NCBI GenBank assembly: GCA_025359045.1 | Contig: JANYHN010000062.1 | Span: forward strand, 141,991-205,990 | Direction: 5' to 3' | From: Hyphomicrobiales bacterium | GTDB lineage: Bacteria; Pseudomonadota; Alphaproteobacteria; Rhizobiales; Aestuariivirgaceae | Length of the DNA: 64,000 nucleotides | Shown here: one piece after another, positions 43,368-53,640 of the stretch | Layout: each line of letters begins with the position of its first letter | How positions within the stretch are numbered: the stretch's first letter is position 1 | Notes under the pieces: model-generated | Told to the model about the DNA's origin: nothing | Seen by the model: only the letters and a program-made list of their open reading frames with translations | The model's database searches: none | Made by a program: the position numbers and the translations under genes

Positions 43368-43967
43368 ATGAAAATGTTTAAAAAAACAGTCTTGGTTGCT
43401 TTGATGTTGGGCGGTACAGTTTCTGTAACTGCCTAGTTGGCACAAGCACAATCTACAGGGCAAACTGACTGTAATAATCAAAAATCAACAGGCGCAGGCT
43501 GTCCACCTATTGTAAATCCAACCCCTCCACCGCCAGCCGCCCCAATTGTTACGCCTAACCCTCCTGCTCCCCCAGCAGCCATTAACAATCCACCACCTCC
43601 TGCGGCTTCCCCTTCGCCACAAAAAAATACATCAAATCGCTATAATAACAATCAGTCATCGGGTTGGCGATATGACCAGAATCGACATAACCGTCGGAAT
43701 CATCGCGACAACATTTTTCGCTTTTCATTCGGTGGCTATTTTTATGATCGACCATATTGGCAACAGCCACAATATTCTTACCAATACAACCGTATCAGCT
43801 GTGGTGAAGGTCGTTTTATAATTGCCGACAATGGGTACAATCGCATCCGTACAATTGAGTGCAACGGAACGACGTTCACGTATCAAGCACACAAGCGAAG
43901 CCGAACATATCGAGTATACGTTAACTCGAGGCGCGGTTCGATTTCAGGCGTAACGCGGATTTATTAA
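43368..43967 (+). pseudogene. Pro-rich exported protein with amber codon in signal peptide
   Basis: An ATG at 43368 (AAGGAG five bases upstream) begins MKMFKKTVLVALMLGGTVSV then TA, followed by an in-frame TAG at 43434-43436, then LAQAQSTGQ and 170 more residues. The reading frame resumes so exactly (a clean AQA cleavage site after the stop) that one sense codon has become a stop. The mature protein has a Pro/Ala/Asn-rich region, a basic stretch (RYDQNRHNRRNHRDN) and a conserved C-terminal domain (RISCGEGRFIIADNGYNRIR, later YRVYVNSRRGSISGV) common in Hyphomicrobiales periplasmic proteins. If translation restarts at TTG 43437 the product would not be exported. Confidence 0.75.
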
Positions 43968-43979
43968 TTCTATTTCCGG

Positions 43980-44000
43980 AGGAAGCGATAGACGCTTCCT
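43980..44000 (+). terminator. hairpin after the Pro-rich protein gene
   Basis: AGGAAGCG (43980-43987) and CGCTTCCT (43993-44000) form an 8-base stem with an ATAGA loop, followed by TCGTCTTCTTTC. The tail is pyrimidine-rich rather than pure T, so termination strength is uncertain. Confidence 0.6.
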
Positions 44001-44059
44001 TCGTCTTCTTTCTCTCAAAAACGCTAAAGTGCAAAATATTTTTCCAACTACCCAATAAA

Positions 44060-44087
44060 AAAAAGCCCTCTGAAAAGAGGGCTTTTT
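44060..44087. terminator. intrinsic terminator with GAAA loop
   Basis: GCCCTCT (44065-44071) pairs with AGAGGGC (44076-44082) around a GAAA tetraloop, with a run of A's before and TTTTT after. It can end transcripts on both strands and separates the Pro-rich gene from the minus-strand gene at 44105. Confidence 0.9.
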
Positions 44088-44104
44088 CTGTTTATCAAAA
44101 TCAT

Positions 44105-44512
44105 TCAAGGCGTTGTAGTAGCCGGCGGTGTTGTTGTTGCCGGAGCACTTGGCTCGACAGGTGTATTGGTTCCAGTCGCAGCTGGAGGATTTGCAGCTCC
44201 GTTTGCAGCTGGTGGATCAACTTTAGGTGTAACATCTGATGCAGGCGGAACTGGAGCCGCTGCCGGGGGCGCTACATCCGTTTTATTGGTTATAGTGCTA
44301 ACAGAATTGCCACCCGAATTATAGCTATACAACATATAGCCACCAAAAAGCAGAATTAAAGCCAAAATCACATAAGCGAAAGTATTTCCACTCTTGGTCT
44401 GAATATCATTTCGTACAAGAACATCCGGCGGCACATTTCGCACAGAATCTTCTTGAAGTGTTGGATCTAGTGCACTCATAGGGCGAGGCTTTTGATTTGA
44501 AGAAATTACCAT
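44105..44512 (-). CDS. single-span membrane protein with Pro/Ala-rich tail
   Basis: A 135-residue protein with a cytoplasmic N-terminal part, one transmembrane helix at about 45-63 (FAYVILALILLFGGYMLYS), and a low-complexity tail of Pro, Ala and Thr that should lie in the periplasm. No family was recognised. AAGGAG sits seven bases before the ATG and a perfect EcfG promoter lies 38 bases further upstream, so this is very likely a stress-regulon gene. Confidence 0.75.
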   Translation of the reverse strand: MVISSNQKPRPMSALDPTLQEDSVRNVPPDVLVRNDIQTKSGNTFAYVILALILLFGGYMLYSYNSGGNSVSTITNKTDVAPPAAAPVPPASDVTPKVDPPAANGAANPPAATGTNTPVEPSAPATTTPPATTTP

Positions 44513-44549
44513 CTCTTTGCTCCTTATATTGATTTGTAGATATTAATGA

Positions 44550-44574
44550 AACGATGCAATATCGATTAGGTTCC
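44550..44574 (-). promoter_or_regulatory. EcfG-type general stress promoter
   Basis: Minus-strand GGAAC (44570-44574), 16 bases, CGTT (44550-44553): a perfect consensus, 38 bases before the start of the membrane protein gene at 44512. It is divergent from the promoter at 44643. Confidence 0.88.
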
Positions 44575-44642
44575 ACAGAAGCATTTGATCCACTCATATT
44601 ATTAGCATTCAATTCTCCACGTGGAATATTGGAGCAAAAAAA

Positions 44643-44667
44643 GGAACTAATTTTTGATTGATACGTT
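44643..44667 (+). promoter_or_regulatory. EcfG-type general stress promoter
   Basis: GGAAC (44643-44647), 16 bases, CGTT (44664-44667): a perfect consensus, 35 bases before the ATG at 44703. Confidence 0.88.
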
Positions 44668-44702
44668 TTGCTCCTAGACAAAAGTAGAGGAGAAAAGAAA
44701 TC

Positions 44703-44972
44703 ATGGGCGAACCAAAAAAAGGTAAGCAAGTTTCTGAACAGGAAAATCCCGAAGCAATTGCAAAATTTGCGCAGTCTGCTCGTTCAAAAAATGGTGACAT
44801 AAATCGCACAGGGATAAGTTCAACATCCGATAATTCGCCGATTCCTACCAATCCTAAACTGAAACAAAAAGCGGCTACCACCGTGTTGCGTGAAAATGTT
44901 TTGGGAGACGAAGAGGGTTCAGAGGAGTTGATAAAAAAACTACCTGATCCGATACTTGATCATCATAAGTAA
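44703..44972 (+). CDS. small hydrophilic protein, probably stress-induced
   Basis: An 89-residue protein with no hydrophobic core, rich in Glu, Lys, Ser and Asn (GEPKKGKQVSEQENPEAIAK), predicted to be mostly disordered with a possible C-terminal helix (LRENVLGDEEGSEELIKKLP). No family was recognised. A strong ribosome site (AGAGGAG) and a perfect EcfG promoter precede it, so it is a real gene. It lies 151 bases before the cyclic glucan synthase gene. Confidence 0.8.
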   Translation: MGEPKKGKQVSEQENPEAIAKFAQSARSKNGDINRTGISSTSDNSPIPTNPKLKQKAATTVLRENVLGDEEGSEELIKKLPDPILDHHK

Positions 44973-45123
44973 TAAATTCAATTCAAGATTTTGTTGAATT
45001 CGATGTGAAAAAGCGGATCAAAATTACCGCAGCAGAAATGTGTAAAAGGATAGCGGCAGCATAGTTAGCCGCATGCGGTCGCTTTTCGGAAAAGTTTTTA
45101 GTTTCATTCGAAAGGCATAAGAT

Positions 45124-48100
45124 ATGCTCTCACTTCTTTCTCCTGCGATTTGGTATGATCTATCGCCGATAAGCGCCGAGCTTTTTGGCCCCGAACGCTT
45201 TGAACAACATGCGCATAGTCTTGCAAAATCACAAACTGTTACGTCGAACAAAACAACGGTCTATTCGGTGGTTCGGAGGCTCGATGATAATGCTGCTGCG
45301 CTCCTGCAAATTTACCGAGATATCGGTAGAGCGGTCGAAAATGGAAAAATAGTAACGCCAGCGGCCGAATGGCTCGTGGACAACTACCATTTGGTTGAAG
45401 AACAGATAGGCCAGACGAGAGCAGATCTACCAGAAAGATTTTATCTTCAACTCCCCAAACTGTGTGAAGGACCGCTTCGAGGTCATCCACGGATATTTGG
45501 AGCGGTTTGGGCGTATGTAGCACACACTGATAGCCGCTTCGACCCAATTACTTTTTCAGCATTTTTAAACGCATATCAGACGATTTCGCCATTCACGATT
45601 GGCGAGGTTTGGGCATCGGCGATTGCGCTCCGTCTAATTTTAATCGAAAACTTGCGTCGTCTTTCTCAGCGCATGAATAATGCAAGGCTGGAGCGCGAAG
45701 CGGCAGATGATGCGGCAGACAGTTTTCTAAATAACGTTTTAGCGCGTGACCCTGAAGTAGTTTTTAGCAGCGCTGAGCCAATTAGGATTCCGTTCGCTGT
45801 CCAACTTTTACAGCGTATGCGCGACTTGGATGACGATAGCTCATCTCAAGCGCTTAAATGGCTGCAGCGCAAACTTATTGAACAAGGCCACACGATTGAA
45901 ACAGCGGTCGCGGACGAACACCATCGCCAAGCTGCCGCCAACGTAACAGTGCGCAACATTGTGCAAAGTATGCGCTTAGTCGACGACGTTAATTGGGAGA
46001 CTTGGTTTGATGGCGTAAGTATTGTCGATAAATCACTTCGGAGGGCTTCACTCTACGAAGATATGGATTTTCAGAGTCGTAACTTATATCGCACGGCGGT
46101 TGAAGAACTCGCTCGCGGTTCGAGCCAAACCGAAATTGAAATCGTAGAGCGCGTGGTGGGCTATGTCTCACAGGCAGAAGATATTTCGAAAGAAGCAGGC
46201 TACTGGTTAATTGGCAGCGGACGAAAACAGTTGGAAATGGAAATCAATTTCCGTCCACCGTTTTTAAAACGTTTACGTAACTTTACCAACGCAGCAGGGC
46301 TATCAGGTTACCTCGGTGCCACAGTAATTCTTGTATCAATTATTGAGCTTTTAGTTTTCCAATTCTCACAATCAAATTTTATTTCGAGCAGTGTTCTGTT
46401 CCTTCTCATAGCTGCAGCACTACTACCAGCTTCAGAAATTGCCTTTTCAATAATTAATTTAACGCTCAGCCGTATGTTGGATACGCGCATGTCTCCAGGA
46501 CTCGCTCTTCGAAATGGCGTCCCAGAAAAATTTAGAACGCTTATCGCTATTCCATGTTTGTTGACTTCGGGAGAAAATGCGGAAGAACTGATAAACCGTC
46601 TTGAAGTTCATTTTTTGTCGAGTGGACCAGGTGAACTCTATTTTGCGCTCTTAACTGATTGGTTGGATTCCAATTCCGAATCTTCGGAGGTCGACTTGGC
46701 TTTGCTGGAGAGAACCAAGCTTGGAATTGAATATCTGAATAAGCACCATGGGACTAACCAGTTTATCTTGCTGCACCGGCAACGCAGTTTTGATGCGAAA
46801 GAAAACAAATGGATGGGTTGGGAACGCAAGCGCGGAAAACTTCATGAACTTAACCGATTACTTCGCGGGGCAAATGATACAAATTTTAAAACCATAGTTG
46901 GCAAAATTCCAGATAATATACGTTATGTTATTACACTAGATGCCGATACCCGTCTGCCGCGCGATGCCGCCAGAAAGCTGATTGGTAAAATGGCACATCC
47001 TCTTAACACGCCAATCTATAATCGGGAAAAAAGTGTTGTAGTTTCGGGACACGGCATTTTACAGCCGCGCGTTACTGCCTCGTTACCAACGGGGCATGTC
47101 GGCTCTGATTTTCAGCGCATTTTCTCCACAACCCGTGGAATTGATCCCTATATCTTCGCCGCGTCCGACCTCTACCAAGACTTGTTTGACGAAGGCTCGT
47201 TCACCGGCAAAGGAATTTACGATATTGATGCTTTCGAATCTGCGATAGCGGGGAGAATTCCAGATAACACCGTCTTGAGCCACGATCTACTTGAAGGGGT
47301 ATTGGCGCGTTCAGGACTTGCCTCAGACATCGAGGTAATTGATGATTTTCCAGAACAATACGAGGTATCAGCAGCACGACAACATCGTTGGGCCCGGGGC
47401 GACTGGCAACTGCTGCCGTGGATATTGGGCTTGGGAAACAGTGGGAAAATTCCACCACTGGGACGTTGGAAAATGACTGATAATCTAAGGCGAACTCTCG
47501 TGCCTATTTCTCAGCTCCTTGCATTTATTATAGGTTGGACATTGCTCAATCCCAACGCTGCAGCAATCTGGACAGTTGGTATTCTTCTGTCAATTTTCAT
47601 TCCTGTTATTTTACCTACCCTTGTCGACGGTTTTCGTATAGCTCCTCGCACATCAGCCAGCCTTCATCTTTCATTCGTTAAAGATAGTCTAACCCAAGCG
47701 TTTGCGCTTGGTTTTGCCCAATTAATTTTGCTCGTTAATCAAGCAACACTCATGGCGGACGCAATTCTGCGGACGCTATATCGATTGATAATCAGCAAGA
47801 AAAATCTTTTGGAGTGGACAACTGCTGCTCAGGCGCAAGCGATGGTCAAACCTGGCATATGGCGAAGTTATTTCCAATTATCGAGCGCGCCTGAAATAGG
47901 CATCATAGTTCTGATGATCATATCCATGCGAGGAATTCCGCTATGGTACTGGGTTTTGCCTTTTGCGATCGTTTGGCTGGCCGCCCCAGCGATTGCGTAC
48001 TGGTTGAGCAAAACAACAGCTTTAGAAGATGAATTGTCTGCATCTGAAAATGATCGGCGCGCACTCCGCGTCATAGCCCGTCGGACATATCGCTACTTCG

Positions 48101-51100
48101 AGCAATTTGTGACGGCATCTGACAACATGTTGCCACCCGATAACTTTCAGGAAGATCCAAAGCCAATTATTGCTCATCGCACATCGCCCACCAATATTGG
48201 CCTGTATCTTTTGTCCACCGCTGCGGCGCGCGAACTTGGATGGATTGGGCTTGTTCAAGCAGTCGAAAAAATTGAGTCAACGTTTGCATCAATTCAAAAA
48301 TTGGAAAAATTTCGCGGCCACCTTTACAATTGGTACGACACTGAAAGCTTAACACCACTTGAGCCAAGATATGTTTCATCGGTCGATAGTGGGAATCTTG
48401 CTGGCCATCTTATAGCTCTGGCAAATTGCCTAGAGGCTTGGGGGTTGGAGGCGGAAGCAGCCGCAGAAAGAAGTTTGGGGATAGATGATATTCTTGAAAT
48501 TCTTGTCGAAGAGGCAAAGAAGCTCCCCAAGAACAAAAGCGTTTTGAACCCGATGCGCAAAGGATTATTGCAGCAAATTGAAGCGATGAAAGTGACATTG
48601 CAGAAAGCCCGAACACAACCTGAATTATTTGCGATCAGACTCATTGAGCATTCCTTGCTCGCAAACAAAATCTTTTCAACAGCGGCTCGTCTAGCTGCCG
48701 AAACGTCCGGACGTTCAAAAGATTCGATCATCCATTGGTCAAATGTCTTGAGAAGTACAATCGATAATCAATTTCAGGATGTATCTCTCAACCTATCCCA
48801 GATCGCAGATTTCAAGCAGAGGCTAGCAAGCCTTGCCGCTTCAGCTCGAACTTTAGCCTATGGAATGGAATTCGGTTTCTTATATGATGAACAACGTAGC
48901 CTTCTGACGATCGGGTACCGCGTAAACGAGCGTATGCAAGATGAGAGCTGTTACGACATGCTCGCATCAGAAGCACGATTGGCCAGTTTTTTTGCAATTT
49001 CAAAGGGTGATTTGCCAACCAGGCATTGGTTCAGACTTGGTCGTATATTAACCGAGCTCAAAGGCGGCGCCGCACTCGTTTCATGGTCTGGCTCTATGTT
49101 TGAATATCTAATGCCGGCCTTGGTGATGCGCGGACCTTCAGACGGTATGCTCGACCAAACTGCAAAGCTGATTGTTGCACGCCAGATTGAATACGCTAAG
49201 GGATTTGGGATTCCTTGGGGCATATCGGAATCGGCCTTCAGCGCTCGCGATGTTGGTTTTACCTACCAATATTCGAATTTCGGCGTGCCTGGACTAGGCC
49301 TCAAGAGAGGTCTTTCCAGTAATCTGGTGATAGCACCATACGCTACCGGGCTTGCAACAATGGTGGCGCCGCGACTGGCCATGCGCAATTACGAAAATCT
49401 GAAAAATAAAGGCTCTTTGGGCGCTTATGGTCATTATGAATCTCTTGACTACACACCTGCCCGACTTCAACAGGGAGAAGAATTTACAGTCATACGCGCA
49501 TTTTTTGCACATCACCAAGGCATGACTATCGTTGCAATCCTAAACGCAGTCAGGTCAGGAATGGCGCGCAACTGGTTTCATAATGAGCCACGTATCCGGG
49601 CAACAGAACTACTTCTTCAAGAACGAGCTCCGCGCGATGTGATGGCATCAACGCAAAAAGAATCGATTGCAGTATCTCAGGTTAATGATCTGGCACCAAC
49701 TGAGCCCCGCATATTGAACCCGTTCACTGGGCATTCACCCCAAACTCAGCTTCTCTCCAATGGCCAATTTACAACTATGCTAACAGCAGCCGGATCGGGT
49801 TATAGTTCATGGAATGGCCTAGCCATAACGCGGTGGCAAGAGGATCCCGTAGAAGATAACTGGGGGCAATATATATATTTGCGTGAACCTCGTTCCAAAG
49901 ATTGGTGGTCGGCAACACATATGCCAGCGAAAGTATCCAACTATTCTACCGCAATTTTTTCAGAACATAAAGTTGAGATCGCGCGTACTGAAGGTATTTG
50001 GAAAACAACACTGGAATGTATAGTCTCGCCTGAGAGTAATTCAGAGGCACGAAAGCTCACTATCGAAAATAGAGGACTGACGGCGCGCGATATTGAGATT
50101 ACATCCTTTGCAGAACTCGCTCTTTCCCCGCAATCTGCAGATACAGCCCATCCGGCTTTCTCTAAACTGTTTATCGAAACAGAATTTGCGGCGGGTGTTG
50201 AAGCATTAGTAGCAACTCGCCGAAAGCGTTCTCCTACGGATCCAGATATCTGGGTCGCTCAAATTATGACTATGAACGGCGAAAACGCGAGCTCAGTCGA
50301 ACATGAGACGGACAGGGGCCGGTTTATCGGAAGATGTAGAGATGTTCGTAACCCGCAAGCGATGGCTTCCACTGCTTCTCTTTCAAATACTACGGGGACT
50401 GTTTTGGATCCGATTTTCGCACTTCGTCGCAAAATTCGGGTACCACGTGCGCGTAACGTGGTTGTCACATTATGGACTTTGGTAGCGTCTACCCGCGAAG
50501 AAGTGCTCGATCTTGTTGACCACCATTCCCAATCATCAGCATTTGACCGCGCCTTGATGATGGCATGGACGCAAGGCCAGATCCAACTTCGCCACCTTTC
50601 AATCGAACCAGACGAAGCAGATCTATTTCAGGAACTCGGCAGTTCAGTGATATATGCAAACGCGTCAATGCGATTGCCAAACTTTGTTATCGCAAATGAC
50701 ATTGGTGCACAAAATGAACTTTGGTCACTGAGTATTTCCGGTGACAAACCAATTGTGTTGCTTCGCATTGACACAATCGAAGACATAGAGATCGTCCGTC
50801 AAGTAATGCGCGCTTTTGAATATTGGAAATCAAAGCGGCTCGCTGTCGACCTAGTAATTTTAAACGATCGGAGAGCTTCATATGTCCAAGATCTTCAGGT
50901 GGCACTGGATGCCTTGGTGCGCAAAATAAAAATGCCAAATCAATTAGGACGAGACAGCAACGCAGGAGACGTTTACACACTTCGCGCAGATATAATGTCG
51001 CAAACTGCGCTAAAGGTTCTCGCAGCTTCCGCCCGCATCGTTATATATGCGCGCCGTGGGAGTCTGGCTATGCAACTCAGCAGATTGCGAACTCAAACTA

Positions 51101-53580
51101 ATCTGACCGCATCACGACCAAAGGAATTCTTACGTCCAGCAAAATTAGCTACCGTTAACAAAGTGAGCAGAATAGACAAACAATTCTATAACGGCTTGGG
51201 TGGTTTCAGCGGAGACGGAAAAGAATATGTTATCTATCCAACTGCCGACAAGCCTACAACGGCCCCATGGGCAAATGTAATCGCCAACTCCAATTTCGGC
51301 TTTCATTCTTCATCCGATGGGACTGGCTATACATGGGTTGGTAACAGCAAAGAAATGCAACTCACGCCTTGGCGTAATGACCCTATTTCGAACAAAGCGA
51401 GCGAAGCATTTTATGTGACAGATATGGATTCAGGAACCCTTTCAAGTCCCACCCTTTTGCCTCTACGTGATAAAAGCGGAAATTATATCGTCCGCCATGG
51501 ATTTGGATACACAATATTTGAACGCGAAGTCGACCAATTGAAAATGGAGCTAACGCAATATGTGCCGATCTCTGATTCAGTAAAGATTTCAAAGCTGAGA
51601 ATTTACAACAAAAGCACCTCAACTCGAAATCTGGCCATCACCTTTTATGCTGAGTGGGTGCTGGGCGCTACTCGTTCGGCCACGGCTCAATTTATCACAA
51701 CAGAAATTGACGTTCTAACCGGCGCATTCATCGTGCAAAATAAATGGACACCTCAATTCGAAAATCAAATCGTGTACGTCGATATGCAAGGTAAACAATC
51801 AAGTTGGACTGCCGATAGATTGGAATTCATTGGTCGATATTCATCGCTGGACGATCCGCAAGGCTTAGCACCAGGAAGAGAGCTATCAAATCGCGTGGGT
51901 GCCGGGTTAGATCCATGCGTGGCAATGCAAATGAAAATGGAAATCCAACCAGGGAGCTATCAAGATGTTACAATGACTCTGGGAGCGGCAAGAAATCTAA
52001 GCACAGCACAAACAATGATAGCCAAATACCGTGCTGAAAACTGTGATCAAATTCTTGATGACATAAAACAAAATTGGACGAATATCTTGGGTGCGGTTCA
52101 GGTAAAAACGCCCGACTCAGCTTTCAACCTAATGGTTAATGGTTGGCTGCTCTACCAAACGCTCTCATGCCGCATGTGGGCTAGGTCAGGGTTCTATCAA
52201 GCAAGCGGAGCTTACGGGTTCCGCGATCAGCTTCAAGATTCTCTAGCTCTCATGTTAAGTAGGCCCGACATCACCCGCGAACATATTCTACGCGCTGCAG
52301 CGCGCCAGTTTCACGAAGGCGACGTTCAACATTGGTGGCTGCCTTCGAGTGGAATAGGAATTCGGACGCGGTTTTCCGACGACGTAGTTTGGCTCGTTTA
52401 TTGTACGTCGCGCTATGTTACTGTTACAGGAGACTACACAGTTCTGGATGAAGTTGTGCCCTTTATCGATGGGCCAAAATTACAAAAAGATGAAACGCAC
52501 GCGTTTTTCCAACCAACACCTTTCAATGAAGATGCAACACTTTACGAACATTGTGTCCGCGCGCTTGAACAGTCCATGGGAACCGGGAAACATGGCTTGC
52601 CCCTTATGGGCGAGGGAGATTGGAACGATGGGATGAACCGCGTCGGCACCAACGGCCAAGGCGAAAGTGTTTGGCTCGGTTGGATGATTATTACCACACT
52701 CAAAGAATTTACAAAAATTTCTGCCAAGCGTGAAGATAAAAAAACCGTTATTTGGAAGGAAAAAATTAGGACGTTGACAGCGGCATTAGAGAAAGACGGT
52801 TGGGATGGGAGCTGGTATCGTCGAGCTTTCTATGATGATGGGTCGCCGCTCGGCTCTTCAGCCAACAATGAATGTAAAATAGACGCCATTGCGCAATCAT
52901 GGGCTGCGATCTCAGGCTCTCCAGATACCACCCGCACAAATACAGCGATGGCTGCAGTCGCGCAGCAGCTGATCCTTCCTGAGCAAAAAATTGCGTTGCT
53001 TTTCACACCTCCGTTCAACAAAGGTGATAAAGATCCCGGCTATATCAAAGCTTATCCGCCGGGCATTCGCGAGAATGGCGGACAATATACCCATGGTTCA
53101 GCTTGGTCGATCTTTGCATTCTCGGAAATTGGCCAGACCCAAAATTCTTGGGACCTTTTCAGTCTTCTCAACCCCATAAATCACGCATTAACCCCAGACG
53201 ATGTGGAGCAGTACCGTGTCGAACCTTATGTCATAGCTGCCGACGTATATTCTGTAGCACCTCACATCGGCCGCGGCGGATGGACTTGGTATACTGGAGC
53301 TGCCGGTGTGTTTTACCGCGCCGGAATAGAAGCTATTCTGGGCATCGAAAAAAAGAGTGGTTTTTTACACATAAAAAATAGCGCTCCAGAGCAATGGCGC
53401 GAATTTGATGTCTCCATCAAATTTAAATCAGCCAGATATGATATCAAAGTTACGCGCGCAGCGGAAACGAAGAGCATGAGCGATGAAGCTGAAATACAAG
53501 GAGATAACGTTTTCGCTATTGCAATGAAGGATGACGGAACCGTCCATACCATCGAAATTCAATTTGCATTTCAAAAATAG
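45124..53580 (+). CDS. cgs: cyclic beta-1,2-glucan synthase
   Basis: A 2818-residue protein, the length of Rhizobium NdvB and Brucella Cgs. Transmembrane helices lie near residues 395-445, 805-845, 855-880 and 930-965. Between the first groups is the GT84 glucosyltransferase domain (LDADTRLPRDAARKLIGKMA with the DxD, then HDLLEG and QHRWARGDWQL, the Q-x-x-RW motif). The C-terminal half contains carbohydrate-binding repeats and a GH94-type glucan phosphorylase domain (GEGDWNDGMNRVG, the catalytic Asp region) that controls chain length and works with cyclisation. It makes periplasmic cyclic beta-1,2-glucans used in osmotic adaptation and host interaction. No EcfG promoter was found directly before it. 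Confidence 0.96.
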   Translation: MLSLLSPAIWYDLSPISAELFGPERFEQHAHSLAKSQTVTSNKTTVYSVVRRLDDNAAALLQIYRDIGRAVENGKIVTPAAEWLVDNYHLVEEQIGQTRADLPERFYLQLPKLCEGPLRGHPRIFGAVWAYVAHTDSRFDPITFSAFLNAYQTISPFTIGEVWASAIALRLILIENLRRLSQRMNNARLEREAADDAADSFLNNVLARDPEVVFSSAEPIRIPFAVQLLQRMRDLDDDSSSQALKWLQRKLIEQGHTIETAVADEHHRQAAANVTVRNIVQSMRLVDDVNWETWFDGVSIVDKSLRRASLYEDMDFQSRNLYRTAVEELARGSSQTEIEIVERVVGYVSQAEDISKEAGYWLIGSGRKQLEMEINFRPPFLKRLRNFTNAAGLSGYLGATVILVSIIELLVFQFSQSNFISSSVLFLLIAAALLPASEIAFSIINLTLSRMLDTRMSPGLALRNGVPEKFRTLIAIPCLLTSGENAEELINRLEVHFLSSGPGELYFALLTDWLDSNSESSEVDLALLERTKLGIEYLNKHHGTNQFILLHRQRSFDAKENKWMGWERKRGKLHELNRLLRGANDTNFKTIVGKIPDNIRYVITLDADTRLPRDAARKLIGKMAHPLNTPIYNREKSVVVSGHGILQPRVTASLPTGHVGSDFQRIFSTTRGIDPYIFAASDLYQDLFDEGSFTGKGIYDIDAFESAIAGRIPDNTVLSHDLLEGVLARSGLASDIEVIDDFPEQYEVSAARQHRWARGDWQLLPWILGLGNSGKIPPLGRWKMTDNLRRTLVPISQLLAFIIGWTLLNPNAAAIWTVGILLSIFIPVILPTLVDGFRIAPRTSASLHLSFVKDSLTQAFALGFAQLILLVNQATLMADAILRTLYRLIISKKNLLEWTTAAQAQAMVKPGIWRSYFQLSSAPEIGIIVLMIISMRGIPLWYWVLPFAIVWLAAPAIAYWLSKTTALEDELSASENDRRALRVIARRTYRYFEQFVTASDNMLPPDNFQEDPKPIIAHRTSPTNIGLYLLSTAAARELGWIGLVQAVEKIESTFASIQKLEKFRGHLYNWYDTESLTPLEPRYVSSVDSGNLAGHLIALANCLEAWGLEAEAAAERSLGIDDILEILVEEAKKLPKNKSVLNPMRKGLLQQIEAMKVTLQKARTQPELFAIRLIEHSLLANKIFSTAARLAAETSGRSKDSIIHWSNVLRSTIDNQFQDVSLNLSQIADFKQRLASLAASARTLAYGMEFGFLYDEQRSLLTIGYRVNERMQDESCYDMLASEARLASFFAISKGDLPTRHWFRLGRILTELKGGAALVSWSGSMFEYLMPALVMRGPSDGMLDQTAKLIVARQIEYAKGFGIPWGISESAFSARDVGFTYQYSNFGVPGLGLKRGLSSNLVIAPYATGLATMVAPRLAMRNYENLKNKGSLGAYGHYESLDYTPARLQQGEEFTVIRAFFAHHQGMTIVAILNAVRSGMARNWFHNEPRIRATELLLQERAPRDVMASTQKESIAVSQVNDLAPTEPRILNPFTGHSPQTQLLSNGQFTTMLTAAGSGYSSWNGLAITRWQEDPVEDNWGQYIYLREPRSKDWWSATHMPAKVSNYSTAIFSEHKVEIARTEGIWKTTLECIVSPESNSEARKLTIENRGLTARDIEITSFAELALSPQSADTAHPAFSKLFIETEFAAGVEALVATRRKRSPTDPDIWVAQIMTMNGENASSVEHETDRGRFIGRCRDVRNPQAMASTASLSNTTGTVLDPIFALRRKIRVPRARNVVVTLWTLVASTREEVLDLVDHHSQSSAFDRALMMAWTQGQIQLRHLSIEPDEADLFQELGSSVIYANASMRLPNFVIANDIGAQNELWSLSISGDKPIVLLRIDTIEDIEIVRQVMRAFEYWKSKRLAVDLVILNDRRASYVQDLQVALDALVRKIKMPNQLGRDSNAGDVYTLRADIMSQTALKVLAASARIVIYARRGSLAMQLSRLRTQTNLTASRPKEFLRPAKLATVNKVSRIDKQFYNGLGGFSGDGKEYVIYPTADKPTTAPWANVIANSNFGFHSSSDGTGYTWVGNSKEMQLTPWRNDPISNKASEAFYVTDMDSGTLSSPTLLPLRDKSGNYIVRHGFGYTIFEREVDQLKMELTQYVPISDSVKISKLRIYNKSTSTRNLAITFYAEWVLGATRSATAQFITTEIDVLTGAFIVQNKWTPQFENQIVYVDMQGKQSSWTADRLEFIGRYSSLDDPQGLAPGRELSNRVGAGLDPCVAMQMKMEIQPGSYQDVTMTLGAARNLSTAQTMIAKYRAENCDQILDDIKQNWTNILGAVQVKTPDSAFNLMVNGWLLYQTLSCRMWARSGFYQASGAYGFRDQLQDSLALMLSRPDITREHILRAAARQFHEGDVQHWWLPSSGIGIRTRFSDDVVWLVYCTSRYVTVTGDYTVLDEVVPFIDGPKLQKDETHAFFQPTPFNEDATLYEHCVRALEQSMGTGKHGLPLMGEGDWNDGMNRVGTNGQGESVWLGWMIITTLKEFTKISAKREDKKTVIWKEKIRTLTAALEKDGWDGSWYRRAFYDDGSPLGSSANNECKIDAIAQSWAAISGSPDTTRTNTAMAAVAQQLILPEQKIALLFTPPFNKGDKDPGYIKAYPPGIRENGGQYTHGSAWSIFAFSEIGQTQNSWDLFSLLNPINHALTPDDVEQYRVEPYVIAADVYSVAPHIGRGGWTWYTGAAGVFYRAGIEAILGIEKKSGFLHIKNSAPEQWREFDVSIKFKSARYDIKVTRAAETKSMSDEAEIQGDNVFAIAMKDDGTVHTIEIQFAFQK

Positions 53581-53640
53581 TCACGCATCCCTGAGACCAC
53601 AGGCGCGAAGCAATTAGGCAGTCAAAGTGCACCCAAACTC

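Noticed and set aside
44973..45010. Possible terminator after the 89-residue gene (AATTCAA...TTGAATT)
   Set aside because: The stem is AT-only with a 12-base loop and lacks a T tail; termination would be poor.
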